Below are positions 9,766-21,035 of a stretch of DNA of 64,000 nt, in pieces. The notes below the pieces were generated by a model. That model had not been told where the DNA came from. It searched no databases and was given only the letters and a program-made list of their open reading frames with translations. This DNA comes from an uncultured Flavobacteriaceae bacterium. GTDB lineage: Bacteria > Bacteroidota > Bacteroidia > Flavobacteriales > Flavobacteriaceae. Made by a program: the position numbers and the translations under genes. Location: the NCBI GenBank assembly GCA_947502975.1, contig CANNBV010000005.1, forward strand, positions 310,001 to 374,000, read 5' to 3'. The stretch's first letter is position 1. The number at the start of each line of letters is the position of its first letter.

Positions 9766-9795
9766 CAAATGTATAAAAAAAACCACACGAAACAA
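9766..9795 (-). promoter_or_regulatory. Bacteroidota-type promoter of the DUF6588 gene
   Basis: TTG (9795-9793) and TACATTTG (9773-9766) on the minus strand are exactly 19 bases apart, a perfect match to the flavobacterial consensus. This supports the ATG at 9743 over the longer frame. Confidence 0.75.
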
Positions 9796-9850
9796 CATTT
9801 TATCGAAAAAAAATGCTTTTAATCGGTAAAAATTAACGTTTCACCTTATT

Positions 9851-11041
9851 TTACCAGTATTTCACCTCCTCTGAAATCATAGATTCTATAGCCAAATTAA
9901 CTGCTTTAGCGGTATTTGCACCAGTATGTATATTAGAAATTGGTTGTTTATTTGCTTTAATAGCACTTTTGAAATCGACTAGTGCTTGTTTACTTGGATC
10001 TAAATGTTGTTGTTGAATTTCTGCTCCCAACTCTGGAATATAGCTGGCACCAGCAGTGGCTCCAGATACACCATCTACATTTTCATATTTTTTCTTACTG
10101 TAGCCTTTTTGCTCATAATGCTTTATCCAAGCTTTGGTTGGCTTAATTGTAATGATCCCTTTATCTCCAATAACTTTAATTTCATAACCACCAGGAATAT
10201 TACTTGTTAAACATTTAAAATGTGCTTTGACACCATTATTATATTCAAAAATTAAATGGGTATTATCATAGGTCTCTCGTCCATCATTCCAGAAATTTAT
10301 ACCACCAGTACCCATAATTTTCTTAGGATTTTCATCTAGAACCCAATTCACAAAATCTATTTGATGGGAACTTAACTCTGCAGTCATACCTCCAGAATAC
10401 TCTCTATACATACGCCAATTAACTGCACGTTCGTACTTAGGTTCTGGTACATATCTTCTCCAATCTCCATTGCGATACCATTGACATTCAAAAGAATGTA
10501 CTTTACCTATTTCACCCTCGTGAATAAGTTCTACAATATGATTGTACAATCTAGAACTATGATATTGATGCCCTGTTTGAAAAATAATATTTGAATTTGA
10601 AACACGTTTTACCAATCTATCAAGTTCATCCAAATCTTTAACTAAGGTCTTTTCACAATAAATATGTTTGCCTTTTTCTACGGCATCAAAAGCAATTTTA
10701 CCATGCGTGTTAAAAGGAGTGGCTATAAGAACAGCATCAACGTTATCATCGTTAAGTAAATCTTTATAATTTGAATATGCCTTTACATTTGAATCAACTA
10801 AACCTTTTGCTTTGTTTAATCGAAATGGAAGAACATCACAAATAGCAACAACATTAAGGTTTTCAATTGTATGAATAATGGGAATAAGACCTGTACCTCT
10901 ATCTCCTGTACCTATCACTGCAATATTAATATTGTCATTTTTATTAATAAGATTAGTATTTAATCCTTCTAGAACACTAGGGGTCGTTAAAACACCTAAG
11001 CCTACTATTCCGCTTTGTTTAACAAATTTTCTTCTATCCAT
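9851..11041 (-). CDS. Gfo/Idh/MocA family oxidoreductase with Tat signal
   Basis: Probable periplasmic NAD(P)-dependent oxidoreductase acting on a sugar or related polyol, 396 residues. The start MDRRKFVKQSGIVGLGVL carries the twin-arginine pattern RRxFxK followed by a hydrophobic stretch. The Rossmann motif is IGTGDRG (about 43-49). The conserved EKTLVKDLDEL segment near residue 130 matches the EKP motif of the family with Thr in place of Pro. The C-terminal alpha/beta domain contains GGMTAELSSHQIDFVNWV. The Tat signal means it would be folded with its cofactor before export. Substrate unknown. Confidence 0.88.
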   Translation of the reverse strand: MDRRKFVKQSGIVGLGVLTTPSVLEGLNTNLINKNDNINIAVIGTGDRGTGLIPIIHTIENLNVVAICDVLPFRLNKAKGLVDSNVKAYSNYKDLLNDDNVDAVLIATPFNTHGKIAFDAVEKGKHIYCEKTLVKDLDELDRLVKRVSNSNIIFQTGHQYHSSRLYNHIVELIHEGEIGKVHSFECQWYRNGDWRRYVPEPKYERAVNWRMYREYSGGMTAELSSHQIDFVNWVLDENPKKIMGTGGINFWNDGRETYDNTHLIFEYNNGVKAHFKCLTSNIPGGYEIKVIGDKGIITIKPTKAWIKHYEQKGYSKKKYENVDGVSGATAGASYIPELGAEIQQQHLDPSKQALVDFKSAIKANKQPISNIHTGANTAKAVNLAIESMISEEVKYW

Positions 11042-11123
11042 TTACTTCAATATTTACGACAGCACTAAAGTACTATTTTTAGAAAATTTGATATACTACA
11101 AATGATCTTTTTTAAACAAAAAA

Positions 11124-11144
11124 GCCATGATATCTCTATCATGG
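11124..11144 (-). terminator. terminator of gyrB
   Basis: GCCATGATA pairs perfectly with TATCATGGC over a three-base loop and is followed on the minus strand by six T. It lies 27 bases after the gyrB stop. Confidence 0.85.
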
Positions 11145-11170
11145 CCTTAAGCAAACTTTTGAATTTCTAG

Positions 11171-13534
<2,364 letters not shown>

Positions 13535-15343
13535 ATGAAAAAAATTATACACATTACTATAATAACAGTTCTACTAAGTTTTTTAGGAAATGCCCAAATT
13601 GTATCAATTCCAGATGCTAATTTTGAACAGGCACTTATTGATGCTAATATTGATTCAGACTCAAAAATAAACGGGCAAGTTCTTCAAAGTGATCTTACTG
13701 GTGTAACTTTTCTAAATATTGCAAACAAAAATATAAGTAGTATTGAAGGCATTAGTTTTTTTAATGACTTACAAACACTTTTCTGTGAAAACAATACAAT
13801 TTCTGATGTTTCTGATCTTGATTCACTTACTAATTTACAACAACTTAGATGTAACAATAATGATATAACTATTATAAATTTTGAAAACTCCACATCCTTA
13901 GTTAATGTAAACTGTAGTAATAATGAAATTACTAATATTAACATGTCTAAAAGCGGAATTCTAGAAACTCTAAATTGTAGTAATAACATGCTAACAAGTT
14001 TAAACATGTCTAATAGCCCTATTTTAGAAGATTTAGACTGTAATAGCAATTTCAACATGACCAGTTTATTTGTAAATAATAATACGAAACTCCTGAAGTT
14101 ATTCTGCTTTAATAATGATATAGCAAATCTAAATTTATCTAGCAACATACTTCTTGAAGATATTAGATGTTCAAGAAATAGGTTAACAAACCTAGACCTT
14201 AGTTTAAACACAAGCTTAATAAATATTTATTGTGACAACAATTTTTTACAAAGCTTAAACGTAAAAAACGGAAACAACAATTTTATGGGAAACAACAATT
14301 TTAATGCTACGGTGAACCCTAATTTGATATGCATTGAAGTTGATTCAGAATCATTTTCGCAGTCTAATTGGAATAATATCGATAGTCAAACCAGTTTTAG
14401 TTCTTTTTGTAAAACCATAGCAATTCCAGACTCAAATTTTGAGCAAGCCCTTATTGATGCTAATATTGATAATAATGGTTTAAACGGAAATATTCTAAGC
14501 CTTGAAGCACAAACTTATGCTAGTTTAAGTCTTAATTCTAAAAACATCAGCAATCTTACTGGTATTGAAGCCTTCACTAATATTACTAACCTATCTTGCG
14601 CAGATAATCAAATATCCTCAATTAATTTAAGCGAAAATACTCTATTAGAGAATTTAACTATACGAGATAACATGTTAACATCATTAGACCTCAATAAAAA
14701 TACTGCTTTAACATCGATTGATTGTCAAGATAATGATATAACAGCCTTAGATATTTCTCAAAACACGCTACTAGAAATTCTTAATTGTAAAAATAATGAG
14801 TTAACTGCTCTTAACACAAATTCAAACTTAAAGCTGTTAAATATTACATGTAGTTTTAACCAAATAACAAGTTTAGACTTCAGTACGAATTCTGCTTTAG
14901 AAGATTTAAATTGTCAAGCAAATAATCTTACTTCACTAAATATTAAAAATGGAAATAATAATAACATCAATACTTTTATTGCTACAGTTAATCCCTCTTT
15001 AGCATGCATTACAGTTGATGATGTAACATATTCGACTAACAACTGGCTTTCAATAGATAGTCAAACCTCTTTTAGTACAAACTGCTCAACATTAACAGCA
15101 GATACTATAGATAAATTTAATGTTTCCTTATATCCAAACCCTGCATCAAATCTCGTTTATTTTTCAACCCCAAATTCTATTCAAATTAACAAAATCGAAA
15201 TAACAGACGTTTTTGGAAAAATAATAACAAAAACTTTAAACCCTAATAGATCATTATCCGTAGGTCATTTAAGTAAGGGGCTATATTTTATAAAATTAAG
15301 TAGTAATGAGCAATCAGTAATTAAAAAGTTACTGATTGAATAA
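13535..15343 (+). CDS. T9SS-secreted leucine-rich-repeat protein with internal duplication
   Basis: Secreted or surface protein of 602 residues with a signal peptide (1-21, ending GNAQ). Two homologous halves begin IPDANFEQALIDANID (about 25) and IPDSNFEQALIDANID (about 295). Each leads into irregular 20-22 residue leucine-rich repeats (L..LxCxxN.LT.L) and ends with a matching NIKNGNNN-type cap. The last 80 residues (LYPNPASN...GLYFIKL...KKLLIE) are a type A T9SS sorting domain. It lies just upstream of a histidine kinase and regulator on the same strand. It probably binds protein or glycan ligands at the surface; the ligand is unknown. Confidence 0.88.
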   Translation: MKKIIHITIITVLLSFLGNAQIVSIPDANFEQALIDANIDSDSKINGQVLQSDLTGVTFLNIANKNISSIEGISFFNDLQTLFCENNTISDVSDLDSLTNLQQLRCNNNDITIINFENSTSLVNVNCSNNEITNINMSKSGILETLNCSNNMLTSLNMSNSPILEDLDCNSNFNMTSLFVNNNTKLLKLFCFNNDIANLNLSSNILLEDIRCSRNRLTNLDLSLNTSLINIYCDNNFLQSLNVKNGNNNFMGNNNFNATVNPNLICIEVDSESFSQSNWNNIDSQTSFSSFCKTIAIPDSNFEQALIDANIDNNGLNGNILSLEAQTYASLSLNSKNISNLTGIEAFTNITNLSCADNQISSINLSENTLLENLTIRDNMLTSLDLNKNTALTSIDCQDNDITALDISQNTLLEILNCKNNELTALNTNSNLKLLNITCSFNQITSLDFSTNSALEDLNCQANNLTSLNIKNGNNNNINTFIATVNPSLACITVDDVTYSTNNWLSIDSQTSFSTNCSTLTADTIDKFNVSLYPNPASNLVYFSTPNSIQINKIEITDVFGKIITKTLNPNRSLSVGHLSKGLYFIKLSSNEQSVIKKLLIE

Positions 15344-15353
15344 ATTAAAACAA

Positions 15354-15388
15354 GTGTTCATTTCAATATACACGTTTGAAATGAACAC
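15354..15388 (+). other. perfect 12-bp hairpin without T-run
   Basis: GTGTTCATTTCA pairs with TGAAATGAACAC around an 11-base loop, between the LRR gene and the histidine kinase gene. No T-run follows, so it is not a standard intrinsic terminator. It may protect the 3' end of the LRR transcript or partly stop read-through into the kinase. Confidence 0.5.
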
Positions 15389-15449
15389 CAATTCTAAAGA
15401 AGAAAAACACAAACTAACTTAAGCTCAAATTATTTATTTAAATTGGAAC

Positions 15450-17414
15450 ATGAATTTTTCTAAATGTATCTGCATTCTTTTTTTCTTTTTATTAGGAATA
15501 ATTGGTGTTTCACAAAATTCTACGCCCAAAATAGACAGCCTTAAAATTGAATTAAAGACATCGATTCAAACGTTTGAAAAAGCTAAAAATTACGGAAGTA
15601 TAGCTTGGGAATATTTAAATATAGATTTAGAGCAAACTGAATTATATATTGATTCGTCTCTGGCACTTTATGAATCTATAAAGCATAAAAAAGGAATTTC
15701 CAACAGCTATTATCGATATGGCGTTTTATATCGAAAAATGGGGGATTATGATAAAGCGATATCAAGCTTTAAAGTCATAGAGGCTTATGCGCAAATGATA
15801 AAAGACACTTCTACTCTTGCAGACTGTGCTTATCAAAAAGGTGTTATCTATGGTAATAAAGGTGACTATCAAAAAAGCTTAGAGGCTTATTATCAATCGC
15901 TAGAATTATATAAACTCTTACAAAACATAAAAAGTCAAGCTTTAGTTTTAAATAGTGTAGGTATTGTTCAAAAAAACTTAAAAAACTATCCTAAAGCTAT
16001 AGAAATTTATGAAGAAGCAGTTTCTATTTACAAGGCATCTAATAATTTACGCGGACTATCTGACACTTATGGTAATTTGGGAAATATCTATGCTATTAAA
16101 AATGATTTTGATAAAGCTATTAAATATTTCGAAAGATCTTTACAAGTAGATAAGAAGCTAAAAAACAACTGGGGAATTGCTATAAATAATATGGATATGG
16201 GGAAGTTATATTTAAAACAAAACAAATATAACCAAGCCATTAAACTATTAGAAAAAGCATTATTAATACAAACAAAATATAATTTTAAAAAAGAATTAAC
16301 CGAGACACTTATAGGGTTAGGTGAAGCCAATCGTTTAAAACAAAATTACAAGAAGAGTTCTTTTTATTTAGACAAGGCGTTATCTCAAAACATGGAATCC
16401 AAATCGATTAACCAAAGTATCTATTTTCAATTATTTCTTTTGAATCAAGATCAAAAAAATTATATAAGAGCTCTAGAGAGTTATAAAATTTATACTAATT
16501 TGAAAGACAGTATTTATCAGGAGAAAAAAATAAAAAGTATAAATGATTTACAAATTAAATATGAAAGCAAGGTTAAAGACGAAGAAATTGCTAGTCAAAA
16601 ATTAGGCCTAAATCTAAAAGAAAATTTAATCCTAAAGAAACAAAACCAACTTCGACTAGCTCTATTTGGAAGTATTGTTTTTCTTATATCGAGTATAGGA
16701 ATATGGATGTTTTATAGACAAAAACAAAAACTTAAAAACAAAGAAATTGAAGCTTTAAATACTCAAAAAGAACTTAACAAACTTGAAGCTTTAATTGATG
16801 GCGAAGAAAATGAGCGCAAGCGTATAGCTCAAGATTTACATGACGGTATTAACGGCGATTTATCTGTTATAAAATATAAAATAACCTCTATTAAACAGGA
16901 TAAATTCATCCAAAAAGAAAAAGAAGAATTTAATATGGCAATCGACATGCTAGATACAGCTATTGAGCAAGTACGCCGTATTTCTCAAAATTTAGTACCG
17001 CCTTCATTACAAAACTTTAATCTTATTGAAGCACTTAAGCAATTTACTTATAAAATATCTACAACAAACACCAAAACTAAAATTAACTTTCAGTATTATG
17101 GAGAATATTTAAAACTAAATAAAGAAGTCGAAACAGCTATTTACAGAATCATACAAGAATTAATAACTAATATTACTAAGCATTCTCAAGCAACAGAAGC
17201 CCTTCTTCAAATTAATAATCATGAAAAAAATATGCATATAACTGTTGAAGATAACGGAATTGGGTTTAGTACCTCAAAAGGTTTTAAGGGTTTAGGATTA
17301 AAAAATATTGAATCTCGAGTTGCTTTCTTAAATGCTGATTTTTTAATCGACACGAATCCTAATGGTACAACAATTACAATAGATATTAACACCAATAATT
17401 TAAAAGATGATTAA
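15450..17414 (+). CDS. TPR-domain sensor histidine kinase (NarX/DesK class)
   Basis: Membrane sensor kinase of 654 residues. A signal sequence (1-21) exports an array of tetratricopeptide repeats (about 55-350, with repeated YDKAISSF- and YQKSLEAY-like helices). One membrane segment follows (about 402-422). A HisKA_3 domain has the phospho-acceptor His in ERKRIAQDLHDGINGD. The HATPase domain has QELITNITKHS, VEDNGIGF and GLGLKNI. The stop overlaps the start of the response regulator by 8 bases, which indicates translational coupling and a cognate pair. The periplasmic TPRs presumably sense a protein or peptide signal. Confidence 0.92.
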   Translation: MNFSKCICILFFFLLGIIGVSQNSTPKIDSLKIELKTSIQTFEKAKNYGSIAWEYLNIDLEQTELYIDSSLALYESIKHKKGISNSYYRYGVLYRKMGDYDKAISSFKVIEAYAQMIKDTSTLADCAYQKGVIYGNKGDYQKSLEAYYQSLELYKLLQNIKSQALVLNSVGIVQKNLKNYPKAIEIYEEAVSIYKASNNLRGLSDTYGNLGNIYAIKNDFDKAIKYFERSLQVDKKLKNNWGIAINNMDMGKLYLKQNKYNQAIKLLEKALLIQTKYNFKKELTETLIGLGEANRLKQNYKKSSFYLDKALSQNMESKSINQSIYFQLFLLNQDQKNYIRALESYKIYTNLKDSIYQEKKIKSINDLQIKYESKVKDEEIASQKLGLNLKENLILKKQNQLRLALFGSIVFLISSIGIWMFYRQKQKLKNKEIEALNTQKELNKLEALIDGEENERKRIAQDLHDGINGDLSVIKYKITSIKQDKFIQKEKEEFNMAIDMLDTAIEQVRRISQNLVPPSLQNFNLIEALKQFTYKISTTNTKTKINFQYYGEYLKLNKEVETAIYRIIQELITNITKHSQATEALLQINNHEKNMHITVEDNGIGFSTSKGFKGLGLKNIESRVAFLNADFLIDTNPNGTTITIDINTNNLKDD

Positions 17415-18039
17415 TGTTATTATTTTAGATGATCACACAATGGTGTTAAAAGGCATTGAAACAATGTTAACTGAAGAATCTGGCATTTTTGTTTCCAATA
17501 CATTTAGTACGGGGAAATCATTACTTGATTATTTAACCACAAAAATTCCAAACATATTATTGTTAGATATTAATTTACCTGAAAGCAATGGCATAGAATT
17601 GTGTGGGTTTATTACCAAAACATATCCTGAAATTTCTATTATTGGTTTATCAAATTACAGCGACACAGGGTTCATAAAAAATATGATGCGTAATGGCGCC
17701 AAAGGCTATTTACTAAAAAACACTAGTAAAAATGAGCTTATAGAAGCTATAAAAACTGTTTCCTCTGGAATTACCTACTTACCTAAAACATTACGAAAAA
17801 AATTACTTGATGAAAGTATTGGCATACAATCGTCAAAATTCATCCCGCAACTAACACGCAGAGAACAAGAAATACTAGAATGTATTGCCAACGAATTTAC
17901 TAATAAAGAAATAGCTGATAAATTATTCATAAGTACTAAAACTGTAGAAAGTCATCGCAAAAATTTACTACAAAAATTTGCAGTGCGAAACACCGCTGGG
18001 CTTATCAAAGAAGCTTTTATTAAAGGGCTTTTAAATTAG
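17407..18039 (+). CDS. NarL/LuxR-type response regulator
   Basis: Cytoplasmic transcription regulator of 210 residues, partner of the overlapping histidine kinase. The receiver domain has the acidic pair in ILDDHT, the phospho-acceptor Asp in LLLDINLPESNG and the conserved Lys in GYLLKNTS. The LuxR helix-turn-helix is LTRREQEILECIANEFTNKE (about 146-165), continuing with STKTVESHRKNLLQKF. Likely targets include the neighbouring LRR and porin genes. The palindrome at 13426 is a candidate site, but this is only inferred. Confidence 0.94.
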   Translation: MINVIILDDHTMVLKGIETMLTEESGIFVSNTFSTGKSLLDYLTTKIPNILLLDINLPESNGIELCGFITKTYPEISIIGLSNYSDTGFIKNMMRNGAKGYLLKNTSKNELIEAIKTVSSGITYLPKTLRKKLLDESIGIQSSKFIPQLTRREQEILECIANEFTNKEIADKLFISTKTVESHRKNLLQKFAVRNTAGLIKEAFIKGLLN

Positions 18040-18230
18040 CCGAAAATAAAAAAAATTAATACATCTCTTCTCAAAAAAGCTATTGTCTTTTCAGCCTTTT
18101 TAGCAGCTAAAACGTTATAGTTTTTATTTTTTTTAATAATGTAAAAATATAATACTTAAACATGATGTTTGTCACTTTTTAACCTGTTTGTTCAACTTAA
18201 TTTTGTTTAGAATTACATATCTAATTTCAA

Positions 18231-19499
18231 ATGAAACGAGACAAAAGTCGGATAGTAAAATTAATATTTATAGCACTTTTAATACTACCAACCATCTTAA
18301 TTGGTCAAGATAAGGAAGCATTCAAACCCACAATTAAATGGAATATAAGAGGTCAGATTTGGGTTAGATATTCTGATTTAAATGAAGGCTCTCTCATTAA
18401 TAATGAACCTACATCAAATTTTACTGATATTTCGATAAGACGACTACGTATTCCAATTTCTGCACAAGTAACTCCAAAAATTTATTTGTATTCTATTTTG
18501 GGTGGCAACAACTATAGTTTTAAAACAAAAGATTTCCCTTTAGAAGTTTTGGACTTATATGTAGAGTATACCTTTAGTAAAGCTTTTGAAGCTGGTGTTG
18601 GAAAGTCTGGCTGGCAAGGGTTAAACAGATGGAATATACGTTCTAATAAAACACTAATGGGTTTAGATTCGCCTTTATTCACTTTAAATACAGTTGAGAA
18701 AAACGATGATATTGGTCGTCTTATGGGAGTTTGGTTCAAAGGCCAAGTTGGTAAGATAGATTATAGATTGGCTTTTAACAGACCTTTAATTGTTAAAAAC
18801 ATACCTGACGGTGAAGTTAATTTTGCAAATAATAGTCCCAGAATAAAAACTTCTAGTTACATAAAATATCAATTTTTTGAACATGAATCAAACAAATCTG
18901 CTTACCAGGTAGGTACTTACATGCAAACTAAAAAGGTATTTAATATTGGGGCTGGCTTTCAGCATCAAGAAAAAGCTATGAGCGATGGTGATGCACAATT
19001 AGAAAGCACCAATTTTTACAATATGACACATTTTGCAGCAGATTCATTTTTAAATCTACCGCTTTTAAATGGAGATGCCATAACTGCTTATTTGGGCTTT
19101 TTTGATTATAATTTTGGTAAAAACTATATTAGAAATGTTGGTGCAAACAACCTTACAGATGGAGGCGGTACTGACTTTAATGGTACAGGTGTAGCATTTC
19201 CAATGATAGGTACAGGAACCACTTGGTATACACAATTTGGGTATGCATTTAAGGAAACAAAAGTATTAAACCAACCTATGATTATTCAACCTAATATAGC
19301 AATACAACACTCTAATTGGGATCTTTTGGAAGACACTATGAAGGTTTATGATTTTACGGTTAATTTTTTACTTAATGGTTCTCAAAACAATAAAATAAGT
19401 ATCGGATACCAACATCGCCCTATTTTTGACGCGGTTACCTTAAAGCAAAAATCTTACAAGGGTATGGCTGTATTGCAATATCAAATTGGCATGAAATAG
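18231..19499 (+). CDS. OprO/OprP-like outer-membrane porin
   Basis: Outer-membrane beta-barrel of 422 residues with an N-terminal signal peptide ending near ILIGQ (about 28). The repeated amphipathic strands, the early motif SIRRLRIPISAQVTPKIYLY and the C-terminal aromatic strand (AVLQYQIGMK) fit the phosphate-selective porin O/P group. The transported solute is unknown. It follows the NarL regulator after 190 bases. A possible -7 box TAATTTTG lies about 20 bases before the start, so it has its own promoter but may be controlled by the pair upstream. Confidence 0.7.
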   Translation: MKRDKSRIVKLIFIALLILPTILIGQDKEAFKPTIKWNIRGQIWVRYSDLNEGSLINNEPTSNFTDISIRRLRIPISAQVTPKIYLYSILGGNNYSFKTKDFPLEVLDLYVEYTFSKAFEAGVGKSGWQGLNRWNIRSNKTLMGLDSPLFTLNTVEKNDDIGRLMGVWFKGQVGKIDYRLAFNRPLIVKNIPDGEVNFANNSPRIKTSSYIKYQFFEHESNKSAYQVGTYMQTKKVFNIGAGFQHQEKAMSDGDAQLESTNFYNMTHFAADSFLNLPLLNGDAITAYLGFFDYNFGKNYIRNVGANNLTDGGGTDFNGTGVAFPMIGTGTTWYTQFGYAFKETKVLNQPMIIQPNIAIQHSNWDLLEDTMKVYDFTVNFLLNGSQNNKISIGYQHRPIFDAVTLKQKSYKGMAVLQYQIGMK

Positions 19500-19526
19500 A
19501 AAAACTATAAGAACCAAACGTTAAAA

Positions 19527-20543
19527 CTATTTAAGTTGCACACCAGAACCGAAGCTATCTGCATATAAAATAGTACCGTTTTTAAAGGTTACACCAATAG
19601 CTACATCATTTTTTAAAAGCATGGCGCCATCAGCATCTAAATAATCTAAAAGCGGCGCTAATTGCGCTATTGTAGATATACCAACAGAGGATTCTGTCAT
19701 GCAACCTATCATTACTTTTATGCCTAATGTTCTTGCTTTTTGTATCATTTTTAGTGCTGGTGTAATTCCACCACACTTCATCAATTTTATATTGATACCA
19801 TGGAATACCTCAGCACATTTTTCTACATCCTCTAGTGTTTTACAGCTCTCATCTGCAATAATTGGCAATTTACTTTTATCTTTTACTTCTCGCATGCCTT
19901 CCCAATTATCTGCTGCTAAAGGTTGCTCAATAAACTCCACACCTAGATCTCTTAAAGCTTTTGATTTTTTGATGGTTTCATCAACTCTCCATGCACAATT
20001 AGCATCTATTCTAAATATTGCGTTTGTTATGTCTCGCAATTGCTTTATAATTTGCAAATCATCAGGAACACCCAGCTTAATCTTATAAATAGGCCATGGT
20101 GTTTTTTTGATTTTATCTTTCATTATAGAAAGCTCATCTATCCCAATAGTGTAATTGGTTTTTGGGAGGTTATCAGTAGTAGTATTCCAAAAACTTCTCA
20201 AGGTTCTTTTGTGTTTTCTGGCATAATAATCCCAGTAGGCACAATCGATGGCACAAAGCGCAAAGTAATTATGCTTTAACTTTTGAGCTATGCGTTCCCA
20301 CAGTACTTCTGGAGGCGTACCAAAATGGTTTTTGAAATCCTCTTCAATAGAAAATATCGCTGCTTTTAATTGCTGAATTGTGGTGCCATAATACGGATTT
20401 ACTGTCGCCTCTCCATAACCTATAACTTCTCCGTCGGAAATTGAAACAATAAGTGTGTCTTGAACATTAACCGTATACCTTGATGTAGTAAATGGATGGT
20501 CTAAAAGCAATTGATAATGTTGTGCTGATATCTTACAGTTCAT
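19527..20543 (-). CDS. dipeptide epimerase (L-Ala-D/L-Glu epimerase type), enolase superfamily
   Basis: Cytoplasmic enzyme of 338 residues that probably epimerises dipeptides from murein recycling or protein turnover. It belongs to the muconate-lactonising subgroup of the enolase superfamily. The general base motif KxK is in IYKIKLGVP (about 156-164). The Mg ligands are the Asp of RIDANCAW, the Glu of FIEQPL and the Asp of IIADESCK. The second base Lys is in NIKLMKCGGI, and the terminal DADG loop binds the dipeptide amino group. It converges on the porin gene. The exact dipeptide preference is not readable. Confidence 0.85.
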   Translation of the reverse strand: MNCKISAQHYQLLLDHPFTTSRYTVNVQDTLIVSISDGEVIGYGEATVNPYYGTTIQQLKAAIFSIEEDFKNHFGTPPEVLWERIAQKLKHNYFALCAIDCAYWDYYARKHKRTLRSFWNTTTDNLPKTNYTIGIDELSIMKDKIKKTPWPIYKIKLGVPDDLQIIKQLRDITNAIFRIDANCAWRVDETIKKSKALRDLGVEFIEQPLAADNWEGMREVKDKSKLPIIADESCKTLEDVEKCAEVFHGINIKLMKCGGITPALKMIQKARTLGIKVMIGCMTESSVGISTIAQLAPLLDYLDADGAMLLKNDVAIGVTFKNGTILYADSFGSGVQLK

Positions 20544-20888
20544 ATTTTAAAGATAGAAAATACTTTGCAAGATAGTGACGTAAAAGAGTGATTTGTACCA
20601 AAGCTAGCAGATAGTAACGCGTTAGGGATTGAACGTCATGTTTGAAATCCCCGACGCAGGAGGGATTGAGTAGTGAAAGCCCGACCCGCAGGGTAACGCC
20701 CAAAAGATAATTGGTAAAAAGATAAAAAACCTGCCTTTACTAACAATTTATTATCCTAAAGCGGTATTAGAAAGCGAACAATTATGTAATTACTTTGAAA
20801 ACTTGAAAATTAAAATCATTTTTTTTATCAAATCTGTAATACTGAAATTGAAGGTGAAAAAAAATTAAACAGACTGTGTTTATTTACA
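20544..20888. other. intergenic region upstream of the gat leader
   Basis: Between the epimerase start and the gat promoter lies repeat copy 2 (20619-20702) and then about 185 A/T-rich bases. No further reading frame or strong hairpin is seen in those bases. Confidence 0.5.
20619..20702 (+). repeat. dispersed palindromic repeat, copy 2
   Basis: The shortest copy (84 bases). It starts GCGTTAGGGATTG and ends GAAAGCCCGACCCGC-GGGTAACGCCC, with the inverted ends GCGTTA/TAACGC. It lies between two divergent transcription units, well upstream of the gat promoter. Confidence 0.75.
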
Positions 20889-20896
20889 TATCTTTG
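20889..20896 (+). promoter_or_regulatory. -7 promoter element of the gat operon
   Basis: TATCTTTG matches TAnnTTTG exactly. Transcription would start near 20901-20904, leaving only about 8-11 bases before the leader ATG. No clear TTG box is visible at the normal distance. Confidence 0.6.
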
Positions 20897-20911
20897 GTGA
20901 CTCTAAGAAAC

Positions 20912-20959
20912 ATGAAAAACAACAGTAACAATAATAATTTCAATAATCCTACGTGCTAG
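20912..20959 (+). CDS. Asn-rich leader peptide of the gat operon (attenuator)
   Basis: A 15-codon frame that is too short for ordinary gene callers: MKNNSNNNNFNNPTC, with 8 Asn codons (three AAC, five AAT). It starts within about 10 bases of the predicted transcription start. Its stop codon lies 4 bases before the antiterminator arm and 34 bases before a strong intrinsic terminator. That layout matches the leader peptides of trp, his, leu and ilv attenuators, in which a ribosome stalled at the scarce codon lets the antiterminator form. Here the sensed tRNA would be Asn-tRNA(Asn), and the operon encodes the enzymes of the transamidation route. The peptide and hairpins are seen directly; the regulation is inferred. 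Confidence 0.8.
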   Translation: MKNNSNNNNFNNPTC

Positions 20960-21019
20960 GATAGGAAGGTTATTGTTTAAAAATATTAAAAAAGCCTTCC
21001 GCAATTGGAAGGCTTTTTT
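20942..21019 (+). promoter_or_regulatory. attenuator: mutually exclusive hairpins and terminator
   Basis: Arm 1 AAUAAUC (20942-20948, the last Asn codons) can pair with GGUUAUU (20968-20974). A second option is the hairpin ATCCTA/TAGGAT (20946-20951 with 20957-20962), which includes the leader stop codon. Arm 2 GGAAGGUU (20964-20971) pairs with AAGCCUUCC (20993-21000) to form the antiterminator. Arm 3 GCCTTCC (20994-21000) with arm 4 GGAAGGC (21007-21013), followed by six T, forms the terminator, lengthened by A-T pairs on both sides. The antiterminator and terminator use the same CCTTCC, so they exclude one another. A ribosome at the stop codon would cover arm 2. Confidence 0.78.
20994..21019 (+). 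terminator. intrinsic terminator inside the gat leader
   Basis: A perfect 7-bp G/C-containing stem with a 6-base loop and a T6 run, 17 bases before gatC. A terminator between a promoter and its operon makes sense only if it is conditional. Confidence 0.88.
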
Positions 21020-21035
21020 AATCTTAATTAATTGA

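Noticed and set aside
9744-9788. Longer start for the DUF6588 protein
   Set aside because: The extra 15 codons cover the -7 box and spoil the signal peptide.
13684-14211. 175-residue antisense frame within the LRR gene
   Set aside because: It is a shadow of the repetitive leucine-rich coding sequence and has no features of its own.
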